From: Paenibacillus sp. FSL M7-0420
Lineage (GTDB): Bacteria; Bacillota; Bacilli; Paenibacillales; Paenibacillaceae
NCBI RefSeq assembly: GCF_038002345.1
Contig: NZ_JBBOCJ010000001.1
Coordinates: 5,022,001 to 5,086,000, forward strand
Length of the DNA: 64,000 nucleotides
Reading direction: 5' to 3'
Under the pieces are notes generated by a model. It had not been told where the DNA came from and ran no database searches. It saw nothing but the letters and a program-made list of their open reading frames with translations. The translations under genes and the position numbers were made by a program. Numbering within the stretch: position 1 is the stretch's first letter; each line of letters starts with the position of its first letter. Shown piece by piece: positions 52,071 to 60,993 of the stretch.

Positions 52071-52826
52071 ATGTATCGAGTAGCGATATGTGAGGATGAA
52101 GAACAGCAGCGGGAGCTGGTGAAGAGGATTCTGGTCGGCTTATCCGTTAAGACGAATACCGAATTTGAAATCGAGCTGTTTCCTTCAGGAGAGGACTTAA
52201 TCTCCCACTATGAACGGGGCGAAGCGCCCTTCCATATTCTAATTCTGGATGTGGAGATGGGCGGCATGAACGGGATTCAAGCGGCGCACCGGCTCAGAAG
52301 CCGGAAGCATTTTGACGAGCAGATTATCTTCCTGACCAGCTACCCTGAATATATGGTGGAGAGCTTCGACGTGATTACCTTCCAGTATCTGATCAAGCCG
52401 GTCGCCCCGCAGCTCCTGGAGGAGAAGATTCTTAAGCTGTGTGATTACTTCCAGGCCCAGGATAAGAAGTTCATGGTCATCAAGTCCGGGTATGAGGAGG
52501 TCGTCTTGCGGCATGATGATATTATCGGGATTGAGGCGGCCAAGAGCCTGACGGTCAAGAGCAAGCTGAATGTGATTACCACCACAGGAATCTATGAGAC
52601 CAGAGGAATTATTGCAGAGTATGCTTCAGCACTGCGGGACAGCCATTTCCTGCACATCCACCGTTCGATTATTATCAACCTGCTGCATGTCCACAAGTTC
52701 GCGGGCGGCTCCGTGCTGATGTCGGGCGGGCAGGAGTTCCCCATCGGCCGGTCCAAAATCAAAGAGGTTAAGGATTTCTACACCAAATTCATGATCATGA
52801 AGGGCAGCTCCTATGACTCACTATAA
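52071..52826 (+). CDS. LytTR-type (AgrA-like) response regulator
   Basis: 251 residues: receiver 1-125 (VAICEDEEQQRELV, phospho-Asp in ILILDVEMGGMNG near residue 58, FLTSYPEY, LIKPV) and LytTR DNA-binding domain about 145-245 (IIGIEAAKSLTVKS, FLHIHRSIIINLLHV). RBS AAAAGGGGGC before the ATG. It overlaps the GHKL kinase gene by 14 bases. The pair is organised like AgrA/AgrC, but no agrB or agrD gene is adjacent, so the signal is unknown. Confidence 0.9.
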   Translation: MYRVAICEDEEQQRELVKRILVGLSVKTNTEFEIELFPSGEDLISHYERGEAPFHILILDVEMGGMNGIQAAHRLRSRKHFDEQIIFLTSYPEYMVESFDVITFQYLIKPVAPQLLEEKILKLCDYFQAQDKKFMVIKSGYEEVVLRHDDIIGIEAAKSLTVKSKLNVITTTGIYETRGIIAEYASALRDSHFLHIHRSIIINLLHVHKFAGGSVLMSGGQEFPIGRSKIKEVKDFYTKFMIMKGSSYDSL

Positions 52827-54114
52827 TCTGACCCTTGTCGTCTGTGTCGTACTGGTGATGTGCTTTCAGACCCAATTCTTCTTTGCCTCCGTATTTGATA
52901 AGTCCGCCAGGAAGCCTAACCGGATCATGTACTTCCTCATCTACGGGATACTCTGCTTCCTCTATCTGGTCACCCCGTTGTCCCATCTCTTCTCCTCCGG
53001 CATAGCTCTGCTGATGATCTTCAGTATGGCGCAAGCCTATAAGGTGGAGATGAAGACTCAGGTGATCTTCTCCCTGCTGTACGCTGTGCTGATGACGGTG
53101 GTCAGCTTTATGTCGCTGTATATTTTCTCAATGATAGATTCGGTAGACTACACCAGCATGAACTCGGGTGCGGGGATTGACCGGCCGGCCTTCATCAAGG
53201 GGCTGATCCTGAGCTGCATTATTATGTTCCCTGTCATTCAGATCATCCGGCTGATCTCCAAGCGGCGAAGCGTATCCCTGCCCTACCGGTATTATGTAAT
53301 GTTCCTGCTCGTCCCGCTCATCAGCACCTATCAGATCAACGTCCTTACGGTGAACAGCACGAAGGATTTCTATTATTTCTTTGCGATTCTCGGCTTCCTG
53401 TTCCTGAATGTAATGATCGTCTATATCTTCGATACGATAACGGACAAGTTCCAGTTCATGCATGAGAACGCCCAGCTCCAGCATCAGATGAACTATCAGG
53501 ACGCCAACTATGAGAAGACGGTGCACAGCTTCAAGTCGATTAAAAGAATCATCCACGATACCCATCAGCAGTTCCTCTACATTGAAGAGTGTATCCGGCG
53601 GGATGATCCGGCCGCGGCTCTGGAGCATATCAAGCTTACGCTGAATAAAGTAGAGGATGCCTACCAGCGGGTCAACACCGGCCATCTGGCGGTGGATGCG
53701 CTGGTCACGAACACACTGAATATCGGACAAGCGAACGGCATCCGAATCGATACCCGGCTTAAGCTGCTGCCTGGTGAGCTTCACATCGACCGTTATGACC
53801 TGTGCGTTGTGCTGGGCAACATGCTGGATAATGCCATTGAAGCCTCCAAAAAAGTACGGCTCGCCGAGGACCGCTACATTCTGATCCAGATGCACTCCAG
53901 TGAATCTGCGCTGTTCATCCGCATTATGAATCATACCGTCCCGGAGACTGCCCCCTTGCAGAGCCGGAAGCCGGACCCTGAATACCACGGCATCGGCCTG
54001 ACCAATATCTCCAGAATCTGCGAGAAGTACGGCGGGAATATGACAATTGAAGCCGGGCATCGGGAATTCAACAATATGGTGGTCCTCCCCTTCTCGCGCG
54101 AAGCTTCTTTATAA
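52813..54114 (+). CDS. GHKL sensor histidine kinase (AgrC-like)
   Basis: 433 residues: six to seven hydrophobic helices (about 5-215), a linker with the likely phospho-His in IKRIIHDTHQQFLYI (about 245-260), and a GHKL ATPase (about 330-430) with LGNMLDNAIEAS and GIGLTNI. The amino-terminal membrane part is of the peptide-sensing AgrC type. It overlaps its response regulator by 14 bases. Signal unknown. Confidence 0.9.
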   Translation: MTHYNLTLVVCVVLVMCFQTQFFFASVFDKSARKPNRIMYFLIYGILCFLYLVTPLSHLFSSGIALLMIFSMAQAYKVEMKTQVIFSLLYAVLMTVVSFMSLYIFSMIDSVDYTSMNSGAGIDRPAFIKGLILSCIIMFPVIQIIRLISKRRSVSLPYRYYVMFLLVPLISTYQINVLTVNSTKDFYYFFAILGFLFLNVMIVYIFDTITDKFQFMHENAQLQHQMNYQDANYEKTVHSFKSIKRIIHDTHQQFLYIEECIRRDDPAAALEHIKLTLNKVEDAYQRVNTGHLAVDALVTNTLNIGQANGIRIDTRLKLLPGELHIDRYDLCVVLGNMLDNAIEASKKVRLAEDRYILIQMHSSESALFIRIMNHTVPETAPLQSRKPDPEYHGIGLTNISRICEKYGGNMTIEAGHREFNNMVVLPFSREASL

Positions 54115-54472
54115 AATGCACTAAACATTAAGTTTCGCCGTCACTGCGGTGAACATTTGGACTTTCGGCCGCTGTTGTATTTGGATTTCCTGATTTGACC
54201 GCTCTTAGCGGTAGAAATCCAAACCAAGCATATGCTTACGATGCGAGCTTTCCTGCGGAAAGCTTTCAGGCGGTCGCTACCGCTCCTTCAGTTCCAAATT
54301 TCCCCTCCGCTTCTTTCACTTTTTGTTACCGTTTTTTGTGCCTTTTAATCTAAGTTTCTACGTTAAGGGATCGTTATTAACGTTTCAGGGTTATTCGGGC
54401 CACGCTCCTCTCTTCTGCCTGTATGATAACTTCAGGAAGATTACCCAAGAGACACAAGAGGAGGAATTCAAG
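54115..54472. other. 358-base intergenic region with stem-loops
   Basis: Two hairpins: TTTGGATTTC (54180-54189) with GAAATCCAAA (54214-54223) around ACCGCT/AGCGGT, and AGCTTTCC (54246-54253) with GGAAAGCT (54257-54264). Neither is followed by a good T run. They may end the kinase transcript or be remnants of a dispersed repeat. No gene seen. Confidence 0.5.
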
Positions 54473-56515
54473 ATGAACAAGTTAACTTCAGTCGTATTGG
54501 CGGCCATGCTGGTGATCCCCGCAGCCCAGGTGTCCGCTGCACCGGAGAAGGAGAGCCCGGTGCAGGCAACAGCCCGCCTGCTGGGCTCTAAGATCGTATC
54601 CGATTACGGGGTAAGCGGCATGCAGTATGCAATCAGGGATAAAGGTGCCATTACAGTGTCGGGCGGCTTCGGTGTGTCCGATCAGGCAGCCGGGACCCCC
54701 ATCACGAAGGATACCATGTTCGGCATCGGCTCCATCAGCAAAATGCATGTCTCCGCAGCCACGATGATGCTTGCCGAAGATCAGATCATTGACATTGATC
54801 AGCCGCTGACTACGTATCTGCCGCAGTTCAAGATGGCCGACGAGCGCTACAAGAAGATTACACCGCGCATGTTAATGAACCATTCCTCGGGCCTGTATGG
54901 CAGCCACTACGGGAACAGCATTCTGATGGATGATAGTGATACACAGAATCATGATGACCTGCTGACAAGGCTTCAGTCTGAACGGCTCAAATCCGATCCC
55001 GGCGCCTATTCCGTATATTGCAATGACGGCTTTCAGCTGCTGGAGCTGATGATTGAGCAGGTGACCGGCAGCAGCTATACAAAGTTCCTGGAACAGCACA
55101 TGAGCAGCCCGCTGAAGCTAAGCTCTACCAAGACGCCGCTGGATACTTTTAATCGGCAGCAGCTTGCCAAGACCTACTTCCCTGGTCTAACGCAGGCATT
55201 GCCTAGCGAGAATGCCAATATCCTCGGAGCAGGCGGCCTCTATTCCACAGCCGAGGATCTGACTACATTCGCCGAGATGCTGAACGGAAAGCATCCGGAC
55301 ATTCTGTCAAAAGCCTCCGCTACAGCGATGCAGCAGCCTGAATACAAGAACGGGCTCTGGGTGCCTGAGGAGAGAAACAGCTTCAATTACGGTCTGGGCT
55401 GGGATGCCGTAGATCTGGCACCCTTCGGTGATTACGGAATCAAGGCCTTATCCAAAGGCGGAGATACCATCATGTATCATGCTGACCTGATTACCCTGCC
55501 GGAATCGGATATATCCATCGCGGTGCTCTCTTCAGGCGGAAGCTCAATCTATAACACTATTTTCGCCACCAATGTGCTGCTGGCTTACCTGAAGGATACC
55601 GGGAAGATTAAGAAGATTCTGCCGGATGCTACCTTCACTCCTCCGGTCAAAGCGGCTATGCCTGCTGAGCTGGGAGCCTATTCGGGATTATACGGGACCG
55701 TCGGAGCAACCACCACGATAGCCATTAAGGACGGGGCACTGGATCTGCCTGCGCTTGAAGGGGGACTCATTCCTGCACAGAAGTATATCTATACCGGCAA
55801 GGGACAGTTCACAAGCCCGGACGGCAGCGCAGCCGTGAGCTTCGATAAGCAGAAGAACGGCAAGACGTATCTGAAGCTGAACACCCACTTGACTATCCCC
55901 GGTATCGGTCAAATGCTAATGGTCACGTATGAGTATCAGAAGCTGGATGTAAGTCCGCTGAATGCTTCTACGAAGCAGGCCTGGGCGCAAAGAGACGGGA
56001 AGCATTACTATGCTGTGGATGAGAAAATCAATTCCTTCTTCTACCTCTCCCCTTCCATCTTGACAAAGACAATTGAGGTTGAACAAGGATATGCCACCGG
56101 GACGCGGATTGTGGACGAGAACACCGCCGTCAATGCGGCTGAGATTCCGGTGATGAACGGCAGAGACGCCTTCGATCTGACCTTCTCTAAGCAGAACGGT
56201 ACCGAATATTTAACCATTGACGGCAATGCTTATATCAGCGAAGATGCCGTGAAGCCGATCTACGGAGGGCCGGCCTCTACCAGCACCGTTCCGGCGGGCG
56301 GACAGAGCGTGTGGTTCAAGATTGATAAGAAGGCCGCCGGCAAAACCATGACCGTTACGGCTCCCTCAAGCGGCGGATACGTTGTCTATGATGCGGACGG
56401 GATGATCGTAAGCCACTCCAGAGTGAACCAGGCCCCGTCGGTCAAGTTGCCGCAAGGCGGAATGGCCGTCTTCGGCGGTCAGGCGGGCGATGTGTTTAGG
56501 ATTGAGCTGAGATAA
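54473..56515 (+). CDS. secreted serine beta-lactamase-fold hydrolase (class C/PBP-like)
   Basis: 680 residues from the ATG at 54473, eight bases after AGAGGAGG; the frame stays open upstream to 54323 but has no RBS. Signal peptide 1-23 (MNKLTSVVLAAMLVIPAAQVSA). Beta-lactamase/PBP4* domain about 30-370 with the nucleophile motif S-I-S-K (GIGSISKMH), Y-C-N (YSVYCNDG) and a KGGDT segment. The C-terminal 300 residues are beta-rich, as in many Bacillus PbpE/YbbE relatives. Extracellular; acts on peptidoglycan D-Ala peptides or on esters. No terminator seen before the leader at 56594, so read-through into it is possible. Confidence 0.88.
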   Translation: MNKLTSVVLAAMLVIPAAQVSAAPEKESPVQATARLLGSKIVSDYGVSGMQYAIRDKGAITVSGGFGVSDQAAGTPITKDTMFGIGSISKMHVSAATMMLAEDQIIDIDQPLTTYLPQFKMADERYKKITPRMLMNHSSGLYGSHYGNSILMDDSDTQNHDDLLTRLQSERLKSDPGAYSVYCNDGFQLLELMIEQVTGSSYTKFLEQHMSSPLKLSSTKTPLDTFNRQQLAKTYFPGLTQALPSENANILGAGGLYSTAEDLTTFAEMLNGKHPDILSKASATAMQQPEYKNGLWVPEERNSFNYGLGWDAVDLAPFGDYGIKALSKGGDTIMYHADLITLPESDISIAVLSSGGSSIYNTIFATNVLLAYLKDTGKIKKILPDATFTPPVKAAMPAELGAYSGLYGTVGATTTIAIKDGALDLPALEGGLIPAQKYIYTGKGQFTSPDGSAAVSFDKQKNGKTYLKLNTHLTIPGIGQMLMVTYEYQKLDVSPLNASTKQAWAQRDGKHYYAVDEKINSFFYLSPSILTKTIEVEQGYATGTRIVDENTAVNAAEIPVMNGRDAFDLTFSKQNGTEYLTIDGNAYISEDAVKPIYGGPASTSTVPAGGQSVWFKIDKKAAGKTMTVTAPSSGGYVVYDADGMIVSHSRVNQAPSVKLPQGGMAVFGGQAGDVFRIELR

Positions 56516-56557
56516 CGCTTTCATATTTTCATTCACTATTTTTCCCTTTTCCCAAAC

Positions 56558-56587
56558 TTGCTTAATGGTATACAGGTGTGTTTTAAT
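56558..56587 (+). promoter_or_regulatory. candidate sigma-A promoter of the dedA-uppP leader
   Basis: TTGCTT (56558-56563) and TTTAAT (56582-56587) are 18 bases apart. Transcription would start near 56594, just before the structured leader. Confidence 0.4.
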
Positions 56588-56606
56588 GTTATCAAATTGA
56601 ATAATA

Positions 56607-56776
56607 CTCTTATCCAGAGTTCGGTGGAGGGCTTCGCCCGATGATACCGCTGTGACCGGAATGCTAATGAGCATCTCAGGTACAGCACTAGAGGCGTCCA
56701 GGATGCCTTGCAAAGATGAGAGGGTGCTGACAGTTGATGAGACTGCCCCCTTTAATTAGGGGGCTTTTTGTTTGAG
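56607..56776 (+). promoter_or_regulatory. S-box-like structured leader with terminator, upstream of dedA
   Basis: P1: CTCTTATC (56607-56614) pairs with GATGAGAG (56715-56722). P2: CGGT/ACCG (56622-56625, 56646-56649) encloses GGAGGG...CCCGATGA, the kink-turn arrangement of SAM-I riboswitches. P3: CTGT-ACC/GGT-ACAG (56650-56657, 56679-56685) closed by ATGCT/AGCAT. P4: AGGC/GCCT (56692-56695, 56705-56708). The four-way junction is like that of SAM-I RNA, but the GCAACC and GGTGCTAA core and the P2-loop pseudoknot are missing. AGGGTGC (56721-56727) can pair with GCCCCCT (56745-56751) as antiterminator, against the terminator GCCCCCT/AGGGGGC. Ligand unknown. Confidence 0.6.
56745..56770 (+). terminator. 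leader terminator (attenuator) before dedA
   Basis: GCCCCCT/AGGGGGC stem with a six-base loop followed by TTTTTG, ending only seven bases before the dedA RBS. Confidence 0.88.
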
Positions 56777-56791
56777 AAGGGAGAGAAATGC

Positions 56792-57385
56792 ATGACAGAA
56801 TGGATCACGGAATTTATACTCTTTTTCAAAGATTTGTCGTATGCAGGAATCGTTATCGCCTTGTCGTTTGAATTCGTACCTGCTGAAATCGTGCTGCCGC
56901 TTGCCGGGTATTGGGTGTATCTGGGGGACATGAAGCTCATTCTTACGATTCTTGCCGGTACTGTTGGAGGGACATTCGGCCCGCTTACGCTCTATGCCCT
57001 TGGCCGGTTTGGCGGCAGACCTGCGATTGCTAAGTACGGGAAGTATTTTTTCATCCGTCCGCATCACCTGGAGGCCTCCGACCGTTTCTTTGATAAATAC
57101 GGCAGCGGTGTGGCCTTCTACGGGCGCTTCATTCCCGGTGTGAGAACACTCATCTCCATCCCATGCGGCATTGCCAAAATGAATGTGTTTGCCTTCAGTC
57201 TATACACCTTCCTTGCCATGCTGCCGATTACCTCGATCTACGTCTACCTGGGCTACAAATTAGGGGCACAGTGGGAGCATGTGGACGAGATTGTCAAGCC
57301 TTACATCCTTCCGGCGGCAACCCTGTTCCTGCTCGGCTTCGGGCTGTACGTCTTTTCCAAGCGGTACCGGAGACGGCAGGCTTAA
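56792..57385 (+). CDS. DedA-family membrane protein
   Basis: 197 residues from the ATG at 56792, six bases after AAGGGAGAG; the in-frame TTG at 56768 lies in the terminator tail. Several TM helices, with the family motifs FVPAEIVLPLAGY (the E of DedA), GGTFGPLTLYALGRFGG and FYGRFIPGVRTLISIPCGIAKM, the R/G-rich motif 2. Members of the family flip undecaprenyl phosphate (UptA) or other lipids across the membrane. Downstream, after 31 bases, is uppP, which supports a role in undecaprenyl-phosphate recycling. Expression is probably controlled by the leader attenuator. Confidence 0.9.
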   Translation: MTEWITEFILFFKDLSYAGIVIALSFEFVPAEIVLPLAGYWVYLGDMKLILTILAGTVGGTFGPLTLYALGRFGGRPAIAKYGKYFFIRPHHLEASDRFFDKYGSGVAFYGRFIPGVRTLISIPCGIAKMNVFAFSLYTFLAMLPITSIYVYLGYKLGAQWEHVDEIVKPYILPAATLFLLGFGLYVFSKRYRRRQA

Positions 57386-57416
57386 TAATGATGCGTTTCA
57401 ACTTTAGGAGGAAAAT

Positions 57417-58229
57417 ATGGAATCTGCATTCGATTGGCTGAAATACCTGCTCTTAGGCCTGGTCCAGGGGGTGACGGAACCGATTCCCGTCTCCTCCAGC
57501 GGGCATTTAATCATCGTACAACGTCTGCTCGGCATGAAGCAGAATGGGCTATCTTTTGAAATCTTAACCAATACGGCTTCCTTGATCGCCATCTGTTTCA
57601 TTTTTCGCAAAGATATCATGGACTTAATCACAGGCTTCTTCCGTTACCTGCAGACGCGCGATACGAAATACCGGTCTGAGTTCATGTTCTGCATTTACAT
57701 CGTTATCGGCACGATCCCTGCAGCGGTTGCTGCCGTATTCTTCAAGGATACGATCGAACGTGTCTTCACTTCCGTACATACCGTATCCATCAGCTTACTC
57801 ATTACCGGGGTAGCCCTCTGGCTGATCCGCAATCTGCGCGGCCAGAAAAGAGACGGCAATCTCACCGTGAGAGACGCCATCATCGTCGGGCTAGCCCAGG
57901 CCGTAGCACTGATTCCCGGGATCAGCCGTTCCGGCTCCACGGTCATCGCCTCGATCGCGGTTGGCATGAAACAGGAGACCGCCCTGAAATTCTCCTTCAT
58001 GCTGTACATTCCGATCAGTATCGGAGGCCTGATTCTCGGCGCATCCGATATCGCGAATGATCCGAACCGTTCAGCGCTGGCGATGCCTTACCTGATCGCC
58101 TTCCTCACCACGCTGGTAGCCACTTACTTCGCCATGCGCTGGTTCATCGGTATTATGGCGAAGGGCAATCTGATCTACTTTTCATACTACTGCTTCGTGG
58201 TAGGAACGCTGCTGCTGATCTTCCTGTAA
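57417..58229 (+). CDS. uppP: undecaprenyl-diphosphatase (BacA family)
   Basis: 270 residues, the usual length; mostly hydrophobic with about eight helices. The two signature motifs are seen: GLVQGVTEPIPVSSSGHL near the start and ALIPGISRSGST at about residue 160. It dephosphorylates undecaprenyl diphosphate, renewing the lipid carrier for peptidoglycan and glycans, and confers bacitracin tolerance. RBS AGGAGG five bases before ATG. Operon with dedA. Confidence 0.95.
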   Translation: MESAFDWLKYLLLGLVQGVTEPIPVSSSGHLIIVQRLLGMKQNGLSFEILTNTASLIAICFIFRKDIMDLITGFFRYLQTRDTKYRSEFMFCIYIVIGTIPAAVAAVFFKDTIERVFTSVHTVSISLLITGVALWLIRNLRGQKRDGNLTVRDAIIVGLAQAVALIPGISRSGSTVIASIAVGMKQETALKFSFMLYIPISIGGLILGASDIANDPNRSALAMPYLIAFLTTLVATYFAMRWFIGIMAKGNLIYFSYYCFVVGTLLLIFL

Positions 58230-58241
58230 CAGGAACATGCC

Positions 58242-58292
58242 GGGGAGATGAAGGAGCTGGAAGGTACCGCCTCCCTGCTCCTTCATCTCCCC
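58242..58292. terminator. bidirectional terminator between uppP and GT gene
   Basis: Sixteen-base perfect stem 58242-58257/58277-58292 (GGGGAGATGAAGG...), 13 bases after the uppP stop and 20 before the end of the converging GT gene. The following TTCTCATTT is T-rich. Confidence 0.88.
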
Positions 58293-58312
58293 TTCTCATT
58301 TAACGGATTTCC

Positions 58313-59926
58313 TTACTGTTCACTCCAAGGCAACAGAATGGGATGTTCATCAAGAATGGACTGATATTGCTCCTTCCAGCCGTACTTGCCGTCCGGGTCC
58401 AGTTGCATATACCGCATATACTTCTCCAGCCGGAATTCCAGCTTTGACCAGCCTAGATGCTTCAGGCGCAGATTGCTCAGCTGATGGGGCAATTCCCAAA
58501 TATTCTCTGGCAGCCGCCCGGAGTGTTGCGGGAGATTATTCCAGAGGTAGGTGAAATCTTTGCGGTAGCGGACCAGGAACGGCCGGTATCTCAGGTGGGC
58601 CCGCCAGTACTTATCCTCGCGGTAATGGTTGTCATCCCAGAAATCGTAAAGGCGGAAGCAGAATAGGTCGCAGTTCTCCGTTCTCAGCAAGGAGTCCACT
58701 TCTTCGGCAAAGCCGGGTTCAAATATCTCATCCCCATCCAGATTAAGAATCCATTCCGGCCCAGTCGCAACCACCGCCTCCCACTGCTGTTTACGCAGCT
58801 CGGATTCATTGTTGAAGCGGGAGACCGGATTATGAATCAGCTTAAGTGGAATTCCCTTAAGAACCTCCTTGACTAATTCCGCTGTGTCATCTGTGCTGCC
58901 ATCATCGATAATAACGGCCTCGTCGATATATTTGCGGTGCTCCTCCAGAATCTGCCGCAGGAACCTTGTGGCTTCATTCTTAACTATCATCGTTAGAGTC
59001 AGCTTGGGCCGAAGTGAAGCTGCAGCCGGGGTGACAACATGTTCCGCATCGCTCCGCTCTGGCTCTTCATCATTCCTTTTCCCAATATGCTCACTTGGCT
59101 CCGTCCCAGACATTGTCGTTGACTGCCGTACGAACTCCTCTACTTTATCAAGATCACTGTCTCTGTATATATGCAACGCTGGAAAATGAGTATCTACAAA
59201 GAGAGGAATATCAAGTGCCGCAGCACGGATACAGAAATGGCGGTCCTCTCCCCAATAGGAGAGGTTTCGGACCTTCTTGTAACTTACACCGGACTTGATG
59301 GCCTTGATGCTGATCAGAGTGCAGGCGCCAAGTCCGCCGACTTCATAGATCCCCGGTTCCCGCATTTTAAGCAGAAATGCATGCAGGCGGCGCTTGATCT
59401 CTTCAGGTGAGAGTTTTTCTCCCGGTAGTGCTTCCCATTGGTTATACTCGTCATGCATCCACACCTGCGGCTGGGACAATTTGCCCGGCTCCCACTCAGT
59501 CCAGAACACTTCAGAGATAATGTCCTTGCCTGAGCTGAGCAACTGCTCCAGCGTATTCGGATGAAGAATGAGATCGGAATCAATCAGGAACAGATAATCA
59601 TAACCGGAAGCTTCTGCGTGCCGGATCATCTGATTTTTGAACTCGGCCACCTTCCAGACAAGGCTGATACGCCAGGCATGGGCATTGTCATTGCGTATAT
59701 AGTCATCATGGTAGCCAGAGGATTCCAGAAAGACATTTCTCCCGCTTTGGGCGAACTGCTGCAGAAGTTCACTGGAGGCTTCATCCCGATTATCATCAAT
59801 CAGATAGTAATGCAATTCAATATTGTTAAGGTTCAGGCGCTGCAAAGAATTCAGAAAATGCTGCAAAATTTCCGGTTTTTGATGGATCGGACTGCCCAGC
59901 AAGACCCGTTTTACCTTCTGATTCAT
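58313..59926 (-). CDS. tandem glycosyltransferase (two GT-A domains)
   Basis: 537 residues. Domain 1 (1-270): VLLGSPIHQKPEIL, YLIDDN, DYLFLIDSDLILHPNTLEQLL with a DSD metal motif, YEVGGLGACTLI and YWGEDRHFC, resembling Anp1-like GT-A enzymes. A low-complexity linker (about 272-305; PSEHIGKRNDEEPERSD) follows. Domain 2 (310-537) is GT2: LTMIVKNEATRFL, IDDGSTDDTAELV, LDGDEIFEPGF. Single gene; the 5' flank 59927-60073 shows no obvious promoter. Function: sugar transfer, acceptor unknown; it may add to the spore glycan island or be independent. Confidence 0.85.
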   Translation of the reverse strand: MNQKVKRVLLGSPIHQKPEILQHFLNSLQRLNLNNIELHYYLIDDNRDEASSELLQQFAQSGRNVFLESSGYHDDYIRNDNAHAWRISLVWKVAEFKNQMIRHAEASGYDYLFLIDSDLILHPNTLEQLLSSGKDIISEVFWTEWEPGKLSQPQVWMHDEYNQWEALPGEKLSPEEIKRRLHAFLLKMREPGIYEVGGLGACTLISIKAIKSGVSYKKVRNLSYWGEDRHFCIRAAALDIPLFVDTHFPALHIYRDSDLDKVEEFVRQSTTMSGTEPSEHIGKRNDEEPERSDAEHVVTPAAASLRPKLTLTMIVKNEATRFLRQILEEHRKYIDEAVIIDDGSTDDTAELVKEVLKGIPLKLIHNPVSRFNNESELRKQQWEAVVATGPEWILNLDGDEIFEPGFAEEVDSLLRTENCDLFCFRLYDFWDDNHYREDKYWRAHLRYRPFLVRYRKDFTYLWNNLPQHSGRLPENIWELPHQLSNLRLKHLGWSKLEFRLEKYMRYMQLDPDGKYGWKEQYQSILDEHPILLPWSEQ

Positions 59927-60073
59927 TTAAGCTCACCCCAGAATAATAGCAACATTAATAGAACCCCCTTAGATTTGAAAATAATTGATATAACTTAATG
60001 TATTAAGTGAAGTATCTAGATAAGCCTATTTTCCTTAAAAACAATCTTCAGAGCAGCCGGGTAACACGACAAA

Positions 60074-60109
60074 AACACCCCTTAGAATCAATTGATCCTA
60101 AGGGGTGTT
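60074..60109 (-). terminator. intrinsic terminator of hflK-hflC
   Basis: Twelve-base perfect stem (AACACCCCTTAG and complement) around ATCAATTGAT, followed on the minus strand by TTTTTG, 15 bases after the hflC stop. Confidence 0.92.
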
Positions 60110-60123
60110 CTCCGTTAAGCCTA

Positions 60124-60993
60124 TTATTTAGTGCCCATAAGTATCTTCGCATATGGCGAATCGATCGGGATCATGATCACCGGCTCATTCTTCAGCGTGG
60201 TCACATAACTCTGCAGCGTACGGTAGAAGCTATAGAACTGTGGAGACTTGCCGTAGGCCAGATTGTAGATTTTGGCGGCTTCCCCTTCCCCTTCGGCAAT
60301 AATCTTCTTGGAGTCGGCTTCTGCCTGGGCCATCAGCTCCCGGGAAGCGCGGTCTGCCTTGGAGGTGATCTTCTTGGATTCCTCATCCCCTTCAGACAGG
60401 TAACGCGCAGCAATGGATTGGCGGTCCGAGATCATCCGGTTGTATACACTTTGTTTGTTCCCTTCCGGCAGATCGGTACGCTTGATCCGTACGTCAATAA
60501 TTTCAATGCCGTAATTGTCACGGGTTAAGGCAGTTACAACGTCTTTGGTAATCTCATCGTTAATATTGCCCCGTCCGGTGTCCTCACTGATAATATTCTC
60601 ATAGTTAATCTCCGACAGCTTGCGGCGTACCGAGTTATATACCGCCTCATCAATACGCTGCACTCCCCCGCTGACCGTCTGAACGGTTCTTAAGAACTGC
60701 GAGGCGTTGGTAATTCTCCAGACGGTATAATTATCAACGACAATCGGCTTCTGATCCTTGGTCAGAATGTTGGTCGGCGTGCTTTCATAGGTCATCTGGT
60801 ATTTGGGAAGCTCCGAGACATTCTCGATAAAAGGAAGCTTGAACTTCAGTCCCGGCTCCTCCACCGTACGCATCGCTTCACCGAAACGCAGGACTACCTT
60901 ATATTCCCCTTCCTTCACGATGTACATAGAGCCGGCCAGCAGAATAATCAGGACGATTGATGATATCAATAGGATGATCGGGTTTCTTTTCAC
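60124..60993 (-). CDS. hflC: SPFH/prohibitin protein HflC
   Basis: 289 residues: N-terminal TM helix (about 5-25), SPFH domain (about 25-200; VKEGEYKVVLRFGE, DYTVWRI-like VDNYTVWRITNASQFLR), then a coiled-coil helix (AEADSKKIIAEGEGEAAKIY) and the conserved end PVIMIPIDSPYAKIL. With HflK it forms a cage around the FtsH protease and modulates membrane-protein turnover. It overlaps hflK by four bases. Confidence 0.93.
   Translation of the reverse strand: MKRNPIILLISSIVLIILLAGSMYIVKEGEYKVVLRFGEAMRTVEEPGLKFKLPFIENVSELPKYQMTYESTPTNILTKDQKPIVVDNYTVWRITNASQFLRTVQTVSGGVQRIDEAVYNSVRRKLSEINYENIISEDTGRGNINDEITKDVVTALTRDNYGIEIIDVRIKRTDLPEGNKQSVYNRMISDRQSIAARYLSEGDEESKKITSKADRASRELMAQAEADSKKIIAEGEGEAAKIYNLAYGKSPQFYSFYRTLQSYVTTLKNEPVIMIPIDSPYAKILMGTK

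Noticed and set aside
54323..54472. Longer start of the beta-lactamase-fold gene
   Set aside because: The added 50 residues precede a normal signal peptide and have no RBS.
56607..56770. Canonical SAM-I (S-box) riboswitch
   Set aside because: Fold and kink-turn match, but the conserved SAM-binding core and pseudoknot do not; kept as S-box-like only.
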